Below are positions 42,277 through 51,977 of a stretch of 64,000 bases of DNA, piece after piece. Source of the stretch: Methylomonas sp. UP202 (GTDB lineage Bacteria; Pseudomonadota; Gammaproteobacteria; Methylococcales; Methylomonadaceae); assembly GCF_029910655.1 (NCBI RefSeq), contig NZ_CP123897.1, positions 5,445,547 through 5,509,546 on the forward strand, in the 5' to 3' direction. The notes beneath the pieces are model-generated. The model worked only from the letters and a program-made list of their open reading frames with translations, was not told the origin of the DNA and ran no database searches. Made by a program: the position numbers and the translations under genes. The first letter of the stretch is position 1; every line of letters begins with the position of its first letter.

Positions 42277-42963
42277 TTACGCGTAACTTACCGTTCTCGT
42301 AAACTTTTGAAATAGAGCCACCGGCTCCAAGCAACGATCGAAAATACCGATTGCCTCGTCGCAGGAAATGACTTCCTGCTGACTATCCAGGATAAAATTC
42401 GCCAAACTTAATATACATTGCCAATGGCAGGAGTTTTCGACGAAACGGAAAGCCTGTTCCAGCAATTCCTGCATTTTTTCTTCGCGCTGAGCTTTGGAAG
42501 CAATGAAACATTCCAAATACCCTTCGGCTTTTTCCAAGTCGCTGTAACCGCCGTAATTATGTAGGGCTTCAAAACTCATTAGACCCAGGTTGAAAACCTC
42601 GTCGTCTCGAATAGCCACATATTTAGCTTCGGCCAAAGGCCCGACCAATAAGTTGACGACATCGGCTTCGTAAGCCCTTTGACAACTATGCTGATAGGGT
42701 TCGTCGGAAAATGTGGCGAAACTTTCCAGCACCGCTATCGGCAAATTTTGAATTAAATTGCCATCGACGACTTTGGCGGTAAAGTATCGACTATCGAGGC
42801 TGGGACGTTTAAGTTGGATTTCGAAAAATACCGGGGGTAATTGTTTTTGGCGATTGCCTAAATGTATCGCGGCGGCATGCCCCGCTTCATGGAAAGCCGT
42901 CCGCCGATTTAACTCGTTGGGATGAACAAACGCGGACTTAGTAGAGCAAAAGTTCCGTTCCAT
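42277..42963 (-). CDS. Stand-alone M41-like metalloprotease domain protein
   Basis: A 228-residue protein with a zinc-protease motif NRRTAFHEAGHAAAIHL (HEAGH, residues 25-29), then VVNLLVGPLAEAKYVA and GGYSDLEKAEGYL, where the Asp would be the third zinc ligand. This is the order in the C-terminal M41 peptidase domain of FtsH, but the AAA ATPase and the membrane helices are absent. It may need a partner or cleave unfolded substrates. The ATG at 42963 follows GAGG with good spacing. Convergent with the second diguanylate cyclase. Confidence 0.75.
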   Translation of the reverse strand: MERNFCSTKSAFVHPNELNRRTAFHEAGHAAAIHLGNRQKQLPPVFFEIQLKRPSLDSRYFTAKVVDGNLIQNLPIAVLESFATFSDEPYQHSCQRAYEADVVNLLVGPLAEAKYVAIRDDEVFNLGLMSFEALHNYGGYSDLEKAEGYLECFIASKAQREEKMQELLEQAFRFVENSCHWQCILSLANFILDSQQEVISCDEAIGIFDRCLEPVALFQKFTRTVSYA

Positions 42964-43175
42964 AAGTAACCTCGTCCAAAAAAAGATGCGGCACTGAGGC
43001 CGCATTGAGGAAGGATATTAAACTCTTTACCCTTTAGGAGAGGGAGCGCATACAAGAGTTGCACATAGTTTATTGGCATCCTCTCGATTTGGAAATGTGA
43101 CAAATTGCCGCGCGGCAAACTGTCACTCGATCCGCGTCAAAAATTACTTCGCACACGGTTAGGCCGGAATCAATG

Positions 43176-44870
43176 TCATTCGGCGCGGTGACGATTGGTC
43201 CAGAACGGCAGCGACAACGTTATCAAGCAACCTAACCAGCTCAAGAGTTGCCGGTTATATAAGGTATATTCCAACGCGACCGGTAAACCTGCGGACAATC
43301 CAGGATGGGCCTGGATAAAATCTCGGCCGCCCAAGAAGGCCATAGCTTCTCCAAAGACCATCGCCAAACAGGCTAGCATCAGGGAATAAGCGATCAGCGG
43401 ATCGCGCCGACGACCTAAATTCCAACCGATTAATTGATCGAAAGACAATAGCTGACGATTGATCTTGCCGTGCGCCAGCCACTGACAAGCCATCAAACCC
43501 AGGATACCGAGCGCGGGTATTGCAAACTGTTCGATTGGAAAACTCAAATATCGGCCGTGAAAAGCCAAACCGTATGTTTTATAGAACGCCAAACCGATAA
43601 ACAGCATATACGCGGTGCGCAAGATATTGGCCATTCCGAAATCGCCGGCTTTATCGCGTAAAATCGCCGAACAACGATACAACAACGCGGCCGCCAAACC
43701 GGTATTGGCAAGCGTGATAACCACGGTATAGGCGCGTTGCCAAACGCTATAACTGGTATACCAAAGAAAGTCGGCCAAACCCACCAAACAGGCGGCAAAC
43801 ACTTGGGCCAACGCCAAAAACAAAATCAAGCGACTAATAGGCAACGTCGCCAGTGAATTTCGAAAAAGCCCAGCCGCCAACAGCAGCAATAACGAGGCGA
43901 GCGCATAAGTAATCGGCCAATCCGGGTTTTCGTAAACCGGTCCGGTCAGCGGAAACACCGGCTCCCTATCGACCGACAACAAACCCCAATTGGCGCCGAC
44001 CACGCCTTCCAGCTCGCTTTTCCAGGGTTGGTTGAAGGCTTCCACGATGTTGTAGTCGAAGCCGTGCCGATTGGCGACCTGTATCATGCCGCGAATGAAC
44101 TTGGCTTCGTTGACCACGCCGGGTACCGCCATGCCCCGTTGCCGCCCGGCGCTGGGCCAGCCCGACTCGCCAATTAATATCGGCTTGCCCGGTGCCACGC
44201 CGCGCGCTTCGTTTTCGACTTGGCGAACGATCTTTTCCAAATGCTGGGAGGCGTTATCGACCGAAATCGGCTCGTCCTCCCAATAGGGCAAAATATGGAT
44301 GGTGATGAAATCCACCTCGGCGAACAACTTGGGATGCTTCATATACATCGACCACACATCGGCGTAAGACACCGGTTGCTTGACCGCCCGCTTCACCTCG
44401 CGGATGTAGCCGATCAGCCGATCCACGTCCAACTCGCCGCGCAGCAGCACCTCGTTACCGACAATCACCCGTTTCACCACATCCGGATTGGCGTTGGCGG
44501 ATTGGATCAACGCATCGACTTCCTTGCGGTTATCCTTATAACCTCCGCCTATCCAGGCGCCTTGTATCATTTTCAAGCCGGATTTGCGGGCCAAATCCGG
44601 CGTCGGCTGCAAACCGCCCAGACTCGAATAGGTGCGGATGGTTTCGGTCTTATCGGCCACCACCTGCAAATCTTCTTCGACGTGTTCGGCGAGCGGATAA
44701 ATCTCCTCGAGTGGACTATAGCCCTCGCGGAATGGCGCGAACGACAAACTGCGCAGTTTGCCGGAAGGCACGTCGATACCCGCGTCTTGCGGGCGATTGG
44801 ACAACCAGTCGTAACCGCCGTGAACGGCAAGTATCAACAATAGGAACAGCAGGATTCTGGAGCTGGGCAT
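43176..44870 (-). CDS. GH17-like beta-glucan enzyme with C-terminal membrane domain
   Basis: A 564-residue protein. One N-terminal membrane helix, then a GH17-like catalytic domain (about 40-310) with RVIVGNEVLLRG (acid/base Glu), ADVWSMYMKHP, VDFITIHILPYWED and ILIGESGWPSAG (nucleophile Glu). The C-terminal 250 residues form about eight membrane helices. The layout is that of bacterial membrane proteins linked to beta-1,3 or beta-1,6-glucan synthesis or transfer; hydrolase against transferase activity cannot be decided here. Divergent from the multicopper oxidase gene with 229 bases between. Confidence 0.85.
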   Translation of the reverse strand: MPSSRILLFLLLILAVHGGYDWLSNRPQDAGIDVPSGKLRSLSFAPFREGYSPLEEIYPLAEHVEEDLQVVADKTETIRTYSSLGGLQPTPDLARKSGLKMIQGAWIGGGYKDNRKEVDALIQSANANPDVVKRVIVGNEVLLRGELDVDRLIGYIREVKRAVKQPVSYADVWSMYMKHPKLFAEVDFITIHILPYWEDEPISVDNASQHLEKIVRQVENEARGVAPGKPILIGESGWPSAGRQRGMAVPGVVNEAKFIRGMIQVANRHGFDYNIVEAFNQPWKSELEGVVGANWGLLSVDREPVFPLTGPVYENPDWPITYALASLLLLLAAGLFRNSLATLPISRLILFLALAQVFAACLVGLADFLWYTSYSVWQRAYTVVITLANTGLAAALLYRCSAILRDKAGDFGMANILRTAYMLFIGLAFYKTYGLAFHGRYLSFPIEQFAIPALGILGLMACQWLAHGKINRQLLSFDQLIGWNLGRRRDPLIAYSLMLACLAMVFGEAMAFLGGRDFIQAHPGLSAGLPVALEYTLYNRQLLSWLGCLITLSLPFWTNRHRAE

Positions 44871-45099
44871 GATAGCGATGAAATCAGTGAAGAAGGCCGG
44901 ATCGGCTAGTAATTTGCTAGCGTCGTGGAATTATAAAGGGCATTGTTTGGTTTGCGAAAACCGCATCTATCCAAGCGGCTCCGGTAATAAAGAATTGCTG
45001 TACTTTGCCTATGGGTTCTGGTTACAGTATCGCGCTTTTCTAATGTTCTTGGCCGCCACCCGGGTGGCTAGATAGTCGTCTGCTTTATGAGGTTTTTCT

Positions 45100-46824
45100 A
45101 TGCATAAAAAGGTTATCCCCATGCTGTGTGGGGCTCTGCTGCTGCCGTTGTCTCCGCTTGCCCTAGCGGTCGCCGACAAGCTGCCGAGCTCGACCAGCGT
45201 TAAATTGGGTGCGGCAGAGGAAGTTTGTTCGGAATTTACCGATGCCAAATGGCGTGACGCGCAAGTGATCGACGGTGTGGAAATACAAGAATCACGGATG
45301 TGTAACCCAGATAATCCCGCCGAGGTCGCGGCCTTCGTCAAAGGCACCAACAATATATCGATGGCGACGCTGATGGAAACTCAGTTGGCCGCCGACGCGC
45401 TGACTGTCAGCAACGATATGGACGGCGACGGCGATCCCGACCATTACATCATCAAGCTGGAAATCGCCGAACTGAACGGCCATTCGCCCGACATGCGCGA
45501 ACCGACCACCACTTTCGACATCGCGCCCGGCATTCAACCGACCTTCTGGGTATTCGCGCCGAAAACTCGCGACATGTCGACGCTGAGTCTTTACGAACCC
45601 ATTGCCAACCCTCTGCTCAGAGCGCCGTCGCCGACGATCAGGGTCGAGCAGGGCGACATTGTCTGGATCGTACTGGAAAACAATCATTACTTTCCGCACT
45701 CCATCCATTTGCACGGCATCGACCATCCCTACATGGATCATAGCGGCGAAGGCAACGACGGCGTCGGTCAAACCAGCCAAATGGACGTGCTGCCCGGCCA
45801 AAGCAAAACTTACGTGATCAAGCCGCGCCAACCCGGCACGATGTATTACCACTGCCACGTCCAGCCGCATGTCCACATTCCGATGGGCTTGCAAGGCATT
45901 TTCGTCGTCGAGGAAAACCGGCCGAACAACTGGGTGCAAGTTTTCAACGTCGGCAACGGCCAGGTTCGCCATCCTTCGGTCGCCGTCAAGGAAAAGTACG
46001 CGGCCGAATACGACTTACACTACCAGTCCGCCGACAAGGAATTGCACGAAATGGCTCGGTCGGCCAATGATCCGCGCCTATTGGCGCGCCGCTTGAATCA
46101 GGAATACGACATCACCGATGCCAAGCCGGATTACTTCATGCTGAACGGCCGCTCGTTTCCGTACACCTTGCGGGAATCGTTGATTCTGATGGAAGAAAAC
46201 AAAAAGGTGAAACTGCGGGTTCTCAACGGTCATGAAGAAGCCTTCGCGCTGCACATACACGGCCACAAGCCGATGGTGACGCACTACGACGGCGTCGATA
46301 ACGGCCCGTCTTCCTACATCAAACGCGACGTACACGGCATGGTGCCGGCGCAGCGTCTGGATTTGGAACTGAACGGCGTCGACGACGGCCTGAATAGCTT
46401 CGGTCAAGGCGTGTGGATGTTCCACGACCACGTCGAAAAATCGTTCACGACCAACGGCATGGGCGAGGGCGGCGACATCAGCTTGGTCGTCTACAAAGGG
46501 TTCATGGACGAACGGGGCATACCCAAAGTTCACGGCATGAGTCTGGCGCCTTATTTCACCAAGGAATTCTGGCAAGGCAAATTTCCGGCCTGGCAAGATT
46601 ACGACGCCTGGAAAAGTTTAGGCTTGCCGGAAATCACCACTAAAAAGCAGGCCGCTTTCGTGCCGCCCCCGCCGGTAGCGCCGAAAACCGACGCGACAGC
46701 GCAACCGACCGGCTCGGACACGTCGTTCTTCGGTCAACTGTTTAACGGTATTCTGCTTGGCGGCTTGCTGTACGCGGCTTACATCAACCGCGAACGCATC
46801 CTGTCGATGTTCGCCAAAAAATAA
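45100..46824 (+). CDS. Two-domain multicopper oxidase with C-terminal membrane anchor
   Basis: A 574-residue periplasmic protein. Signal peptide (MLCGALLLPLSPLALA), first cupredoxin domain with HSIHLHGIDHP and YYHCHVQPHVHIPMGLQG, second with ALHIHGHKP and MFHDHVEKSFTTNGMG, a Pro-rich linker and a final helix (FNGILLGGLLYAAYI). The type 1 copper Cys is in the first domain (HCHVQPHVHIPM); the second has HDH with no Cys. That arrangement is the type C two-domain oxidase known from ammonia oxidisers. The start follows GAGG. A convergent multicopper oxidase gene lies 42 bases away. Confidence 0.9.
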   Translation: MHKKVIPMLCGALLLPLSPLALAVADKLPSSTSVKLGAAEEVCSEFTDAKWRDAQVIDGVEIQESRMCNPDNPAEVAAFVKGTNNISMATLMETQLAADALTVSNDMDGDGDPDHYIIKLEIAELNGHSPDMREPTTTFDIAPGIQPTFWVFAPKTRDMSTLSLYEPIANPLLRAPSPTIRVEQGDIVWIVLENNHYFPHSIHLHGIDHPYMDHSGEGNDGVGQTSQMDVLPGQSKTYVIKPRQPGTMYYHCHVQPHVHIPMGLQGIFVVEENRPNNWVQVFNVGNGQVRHPSVAVKEKYAAEYDLHYQSADKELHEMARSANDPRLLARRLNQEYDITDAKPDYFMLNGRSFPYTLRESLILMEENKKVKLRVLNGHEEAFALHIHGHKPMVTHYDGVDNGPSSYIKRDVHGMVPAQRLDLELNGVDDGLNSFGQGVWMFHDHVEKSFTTNGMGEGGDISLVVYKGFMDERGIPKVHGMSLAPYFTKEFWQGKFPAWQDYDAWKSLGLPEITTKKQAAFVPPPPVAPKTDATAQPTGSDTSFFGQLFNGILLGGLLYAAYINRERILSMFAKK

Positions 46825-46831
46825 TGCTGCA

Positions 46832-46858
46832 CGGCTCCGAGCGCCTCGCTCGGAGCCG
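46832..46858. terminator. Bidirectional terminator between convergent oxidase genes
   Basis: A perfect 12-bp stem (CGGCTCCGAGCG and its complement) with a CCT loop, 7 bases after one stop and 8 before the other. Confidence 0.85.
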
Positions 46859-46866
46859 CTCCCGCT

Positions 46867-48519
46867 TCAATAAACGTAAAACTGCCGCATCATCCCCAAA
46901 TCCTCGTGCTCGAGGTTATGGCAGTGGTAAAGAAACAAGCCTTTATAATCCTGAAACGGTTTGGCGATTTCCACGACTTCTCCCGGCATCACCAGCACCG
47001 TATCTTTCCAACCGCTGTCGATAAATCCGTCCTTGACGCTGGCGTAGCCATCGGTATCGGCGGCATGTCGGGACAGAATCTGATATTGCTGGCCGTGTAG
47101 ATGAATCGGATGGGCCATATTCATCATCGCTCCGCCCATTCCCCCCATATCATGCTCGGGGTTCGGATCTGCGTCGCCTCCATGCCGCATACCGCCCATC
47201 ATACCCATGCCGCCACGGTGACCGCCGCCGGGATGGTCGTGAAAAATCCGGATCTTCTTGATCGATCCCAACGGCACTTTCTCGGCTTCCACGACCCTGT
47301 CCATCGCAAACGACATGCCGTTCAATAGCGGCCGCATCGGCTGCATCGAAAGCGCGATCGGCAGCGGGCTATCGGCATTGTCGGTGTCGGCGGCGGTCAA
47401 GCGCCGGAACGGCACCAGTTTTTCCGGCAATTTCGGCGAATCGGAGACTTTTTCGGTAACTTCGAATACCGCGATTGGAAATTTAGCGCCTTGGTGTATA
47501 CCGCCGTGCATCATGCCTCCGTGCCCCATCCGTTCGTACATCGCCGGCATCGCCCCTCTGTACGGCAGACTATATAGCGTCAATTTCGATCCGACCGCGC
47601 GGCCGCTGAAGTCCAGCCACAAATCGATACGCTCGCCCGGCGCCAACATCAGATAGGGCCGGGTTTCCGGCCGGGCCAGTAAACCGGCGTCGGTAGCGAT
47701 GGCGGTCAGCGGCGTGCCGTCGTCCCAGCCCAGCTTATAAATTCGGGAATTGGACCCGTTCAAGGCCCTGAACCGATAGGCCCTGGATTTGACTTGAAAC
47801 CCGGCGTTCGGCTTGCCGTTGACTAGAATCGTATCGCCGAGAAAGCCCATCATCCGTTGCGGCATGCAGTGTACATAACGGAGCTGGTTGCGGTTGTCGA
47901 AGTTTCGATCTTGTATCACCAGCGGTAGGTCGTAGTCCCCGTCCGGCAAATCCAACTTGGCTTCCTCGACGTCCCGGACCACGATCAACCCCGACAATCC
48001 CCGATAGACCTGCTCGGCGGTCAGATTATGCGCGTGCGAGTGGTAAAAACTGGTGCCGGCCGGGTTACGTACTTCGAACTCGTACACATACTGCTCGCCC
48101 GGCGCTATCGTATACATCGGGTGGCCGTCGCTGCTTTGCGGAACATGCAAGCCGTGCCAATGTATGATTGTGGCCTCGCTAAGCTGATTGGTGAAATAAA
48201 CCCGTACTTTCTGGCCCTGCTGGAGGTTCAAAATCGGCCCAAGGTAGTTGTTGGGCAATTGCACGAGGCTATTCGCCGGGCCCTTGCGCACAGTGCCGAA
48301 AAATTTCTGCACCGCCGTCTCCGGTCCTTGGTTCAATATCTCGACCCGAGCGAGCTTGGCCGTGAAGTCCAGCTCGACGTCCGGATGGAAACCGGCCGTC
48401 GGGGCATTTCGAAGCGTCTCGGCACTCACCCATCGCGGACAAGCCGCCCACGCACCGCCCAGGGCGGAATACTTTAAAAACCGGCGTCTGCCGGCGTCGA
48501 TAGACATGGATGTACCCAT
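46867..48519 (-). CDS. Tat-exported three-domain multicopper oxidase (CueO/CopA-like)
   Basis: A 550-residue protein. The signal has a twin-arginine motif (AGRRRFLKYSALGGAWA). Copper motifs: TIIHWHGLHVP, SFYHSHAHNLTAEQ, AHPIHLHGQQYQIL and LFLYHCHNLEHEDLGMM, the last holding the type 1 Cys and Met. A Met/His/Gly-rich insert (GGGHRGGMGMMGGMRHGG) before the last copper sites is typical of cuprous oxidases such as CueO. It probably oxidises Cu(I) or phenolics in the periplasm. The start follows AGGGGGGA. Confidence 0.92.
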   Translation of the reverse strand: MGTSMSIDAGRRRFLKYSALGGAWAACPRWVSAETLRNAPTAGFHPDVELDFTAKLARVEILNQGPETAVQKFFGTVRKGPANSLVQLPNNYLGPILNLQQGQKVRVYFTNQLSEATIIHWHGLHVPQSSDGHPMYTIAPGEQYVYEFEVRNPAGTSFYHSHAHNLTAEQVYRGLSGLIVVRDVEEAKLDLPDGDYDLPLVIQDRNFDNRNQLRYVHCMPQRMMGFLGDTILVNGKPNAGFQVKSRAYRFRALNGSNSRIYKLGWDDGTPLTAIATDAGLLARPETRPYLMLAPGERIDLWLDFSGRAVGSKLTLYSLPYRGAMPAMYERMGHGGMMHGGIHQGAKFPIAVFEVTEKVSDSPKLPEKLVPFRRLTAADTDNADSPLPIALSMQPMRPLLNGMSFAMDRVVEAEKVPLGSIKKIRIFHDHPGGGHRGGMGMMGGMRHGGDADPNPEHDMGGMGGAMMNMAHPIHLHGQQYQILSRHAADTDGYASVKDGFIDSGWKDTVLVMPGEVVEIAKPFQDYKGLFLYHCHNLEHEDLGMMRQFYVY

Positions 48520-48757
48520 GAGTTCCCCCCTTCCTCGTTGTGATTGGCTTAATCGATAAGCTCTCGTTATTGACGCCGACCATACTCTTTTTCCTACCCC
48601 TAAACAACGCCCTATTACTCCAACCGAGTCCCTTACCGCGAAAGGTCACAATCCGGATTTGGGTGTTAGAATGCTCGGCTGGGGGCGATCTCTAATCACC
48701 GGCCGCGCGGCAAAGCGCCCATCGCGGCGGTGCCGGAATCTAAGCAAAGAGGAAATT

Positions 48758-51388
48758 ATGCGTAACTGGAAACTGTTACCCGCGTTCGTGGCGGCGACCT
48801 TGGTCGCCGTTGTCGTGTCATACGTCGCGTTTTACTTCGTGTTTCTCGATTTTTTTGTCGATTTGTGGTGGTTTCGTTCGCTGGAATTCGAACCCTATTT
48901 TTGGCTGAGATTACTTTATCGCTTCATCTTCTCCGGTGCCGTGACGGTATTCTTCTTCGCCGTCTTCATGTTCCATTTCTGGATCGCCTCCCGCTACCTG
49001 GGCCTAAATCCACCCGACGAGGTGCTGCTCGACGACGGCAAACGTAAGCGCTTCCAACGCTTCGCCGAAATCTTCATGAGCGGCTCGACCAAGATCTACA
49101 CGCCGGTATCCCTGCTACTGGCGATCGCGATCGCGGTACCGTTCTATCTGCAATGGGAACAAGCCTTGCTGTTTTTTTTCGGCAACGCGTCGGGCGTCAT
49201 CGATCCGGTTTACGGCAACGACGTCAGCTTTTACATGTTTGCCTACCCGATCTACATACTGATTCAGAAAGAGTTGCTGATCACCGCCACTCTAGTGTTG
49301 GCGGCCACCGGCGTGCTCTATTGGCTGGAGCACATCTTCGTTCCCAACCAGAGCAAGGAATTCCCGCTTGGCGCGAAAATCCATCTGGGCGCACTGTTCC
49401 TGTTCGTCGTTGCTTTCGTGATCTGGGGATATTTGCTGGAGCGTTTCTCGCTACTGTACGTGGACAGCAACGAACCGGTGTTTTTCGGCCCCGGCTTCGT
49501 TGAGTTGCACTATCAGCTGCCGCTGATCTGGCTGGAAATCTTCTTCGTGGTAGCGATCGCCGCAGCCGCGCTGTTCTACGTGTTTTCCGAACGCCATCGC
49601 AGCAAGGTGCCGGCGGTGCTGGCGACCTTGGGTTTACTGAGCGTGGGCGGCTTGAAACACACGCATTCTATTCCCGAGATGATCGAGAAATTCATCGTCA
49701 AGCCCAATTTTACGCGTACCGAAAGCGAATCGATGTTGAGTAACATCGACGCCACGTTGGCGGCATACGACCTGAACAATATCAAAACTATTGATTTTCA
49801 GGTCAATCTGGACGCCACCAAGGACATCGAAGAGTGGTCGACCAAAAAGCATTTCGAAAATATTCCGGTTTGGGACCGCGAATTTTTGATCGACAGTTAC
49901 ATGCAATTGCAAGGCATACGGCCGTATTACGTGTTTCCGACCGTTGACGAGGATCGATATTTCATCAACGGCCATCATCAACAAGTCAATCTGGCCGCAC
50001 GCGAGGTCAATATCGAACGCCTGCCCAAGGAAGCGCAAAACTGGGAAAACAAACACTTGCGCTATACGCACGGTTATGGCGCGGTGATTTCGCCGGCCGC
50101 TCAAGATGCCGGCATCCCTATCGTTTGGTATTTGCGCGACCTGAACATGAGTTCCGAAGTTGGCTTCTCGGTCACGCACCCGGATATTTACTACGGTCAG
50201 GAAAAGTATCAATACGCGATCGTACCGAACAATTTAACGGTCAAGGACATTTCCAGCTCGCGCGACAGCAGCAACTACGAAGGCAAATCCGGCATCCCGA
50301 TTCCATCGTATTTTCGGAAAATGTTGCTGGCGTTTTATTTGCGGGACGAAAAGATCTTTTTCTCGCCGAACATTTCCAACCAAAGCAAGGTATTGATCCG
50401 CCGCAATATCGACGAGCGGATTACCGCACTGACGCCGTTCCTGCATCTGGATAAAGATCCCTATCTGGTCGTCGACAAAGACCGGCTCTATTGGATTCAG
50501 GACGCTTACACGCTATCCAATTACTATCCGGTCTCCAAGCCGGCCGCCGACGATTATTTGGACGGCAAGCATAAATTCAATTACATTCGCAATTCGGTGA
50601 AAATCGTTGTCGACGCCTATGACGGCGACGTCGATTACTACATCTCCGATCCCAAAGATCCGATTATCGCCGCCTATAATCGGGCATATCCAGGGCTATT
50701 CAAAAAGCTCAAGGATATGCCGGACCAACTGCTGCAACATTTGCGTTATCCGCGCGATCTGTACTACATGCAGATGAAGATCTACGCAAAGTATCATCAG
50801 CGCAGCCCGGAGCTTTTCTACGAGCAGGCCGAAACCTGGGAATACGCTAGCGTGGACGGCCAATCGGTGTTGCCTTATTTCATTACGATGGACTTCGACC
50901 GCTGTAACGACGAAGAAGAATTCGTCATGATCAATCCAATGACGCCGGTGCACAGAGACAATTTGAGCATGGTAGGCGTTGCCGGCACGATGGACCCGAT
51001 CAATTGCGATCACAGCTACCAACCCGGCTTGACTATATTCAAGTTTCCCAAAGCGGTCCAGGTCAACGGTCCATCCCAGGTCAATGCGCTGATCGACCAA
51101 AATCCGGAAATCGCCGCCCAATTCACGCTATGGAACCAACAAGGCTCCGAAGTTCGGAAAGGCCGTATGGTGATATTGCCGATGGGCAATTCGATATTGT
51201 ATGTGCAGCCGATTTATATGTTGGCGACCAAAACCCGGATACCGGAACTGGCCAGGGTCATCGTTTCGATCGGCAATCAAGTGGTAATGGATAAAACTCT
51301 GCTGGCGGCCTTCAGCCGAATGAAAGACTTGTTCGTCAAAGGTGCCAGCGGTTCGTCTTCCGGCACCTCGGGCGATGAAACGAAATAG
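48758..51388 (+). CDS. UPF0182 (COG1615) family membrane protein
   Basis: An 876-residue protein with about seven N-terminal membrane helices (starting LLPAFVAATLVAVVVSYVAF) and a large extracytoplasmic domain that includes GIPIVWYLRDLNMSSEVGFSV and YAIVPNNLTVKD. The family is conserved but uncharacterised. The ATG at 48758 follows AGAGGAAATT and gives the normal start; an in-frame extension to 48659 has no such support. Flanked by a Tat oxidase gene (divergent) and an Rsd/AlgQ-like gene (convergent). Confidence 0.9.
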   Translation: MRNWKLLPAFVAATLVAVVVSYVAFYFVFLDFFVDLWWFRSLEFEPYFWLRLLYRFIFSGAVTVFFFAVFMFHFWIASRYLGLNPPDEVLLDDGKRKRFQRFAEIFMSGSTKIYTPVSLLLAIAIAVPFYLQWEQALLFFFGNASGVIDPVYGNDVSFYMFAYPIYILIQKELLITATLVLAATGVLYWLEHIFVPNQSKEFPLGAKIHLGALFLFVVAFVIWGYLLERFSLLYVDSNEPVFFGPGFVELHYQLPLIWLEIFFVVAIAAAALFYVFSERHRSKVPAVLATLGLLSVGGLKHTHSIPEMIEKFIVKPNFTRTESESMLSNIDATLAAYDLNNIKTIDFQVNLDATKDIEEWSTKKHFENIPVWDREFLIDSYMQLQGIRPYYVFPTVDEDRYFINGHHQQVNLAAREVNIERLPKEAQNWENKHLRYTHGYGAVISPAAQDAGIPIVWYLRDLNMSSEVGFSVTHPDIYYGQEKYQYAIVPNNLTVKDISSSRDSSNYEGKSGIPIPSYFRKMLLAFYLRDEKIFFSPNISNQSKVLIRRNIDERITALTPFLHLDKDPYLVVDKDRLYWIQDAYTLSNYYPVSKPAADDYLDGKHKFNYIRNSVKIVVDAYDGDVDYYISDPKDPIIAAYNRAYPGLFKKLKDMPDQLLQHLRYPRDLYYMQMKIYAKYHQRSPELFYEQAETWEYASVDGQSVLPYFITMDFDRCNDEEEFVMINPMTPVHRDNLSMVGVAGTMDPINCDHSYQPGLTIFKFPKAVQVNGPSQVNALIDQNPEIAAQFTLWNQQGSEVRKGRMVILPMGNSILYVQPIYMLATKTRIPELARVIVSIGNQVVMDKTLLAAFSRMKDLFVKGASGSSSGTSGDETK

Positions 51389-51395
51389 ATTGCCT

Positions 51396-51418
51396 CCGCC
51401 GGTTGGTTGGACCGGCGG
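51396..51418. terminator. Hairpin between convergent genes
   Basis: CCGCCGGT pairs with ACCGGCGG around TGGTTGG, 8 bases after the UPF0182 stop. No T-run. Confidence 0.5.
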
Positions 51419-51431
51419 TAGCGAAGATCGG

Positions 51432-51878
51432 TCAATGCAGCAACATAGAACAAAGCCGGTCTTCAAGTTCCATCCGCTCGGCTAGATGTTCGCCGAGTTT
51501 GGACAGGTCGCTGGCTAAATCGTCGGTCTTGAAATTGCGCCGACCGTCGTCGTAGCGTTCGCTGAACGTCACCGCCGACTCGGTGGTATTCGAGTACACC
51601 GGATAAATCTTACCTGCGTAAGACAGCAATTCCGACGCACCTTCAGCGTCGCTCAATACGTGCTCGTAGATCCCAAAATGACCAAGCGACACGTAATCGA
51701 TCAGCAGTTGCGAGAATTGGGATAGCATCGGCCTAACCTGACCAGCGTCTCTGAAAGGTTTCATTTCCGCGATTTGGCAATACAGGGACCAAAGCGCGCT
51801 ACGTTCCTCGCGCAGGGCTTCAACCCAGTGCAGATGGGTGGATGTGGTTTCGGTCACTGACGAATGGGATGCGATCAC
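51432..51878 (-). CDS. Rsd/AlgQ family anti-sigma-70-like protein
   Basis: A 148-residue helical protein with the Rsd/AlgQ layout: EALREERSALWSLYCQIAEM, VRPMLSQFSQLLIDYVSLGH, FGIYEHVLSDAE, and a C-terminal LSKLGEHLAERMELEDRLCS. Rsd binds the housekeeping sigma factor; AlgQ is its Pseudomonas relative. I chose GTG at 51876-51878 because AAGGAG lies 7 bases upstream; the open frame itself begins at a TTG (51896) that is part of that region. Function is inferred from the family only. Confidence 0.8.
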   Translation of the reverse strand: MIASHSSVTETTSTHLHWVEALREERSALWSLYCQIAEMKPFRDAGQVRPMLSQFSQLLIDYVSLGHFGIYEHVLSDAEGASELLSYAGKIYPVYSNTTESAVTFSERYDDGRRNFKTDDLASDLSKLGEHLAERMELEDRLCSMLLH

Positions 51879-51977
51879 GGTACGTCTCCTTTTCAAATTG
51901 ACGAAGTCTAAATTTAAGTGAGTTATTAATAAGCTTCAACAATCTGTTAATTAATAAAGATAATTTTCTCGAAAAAT

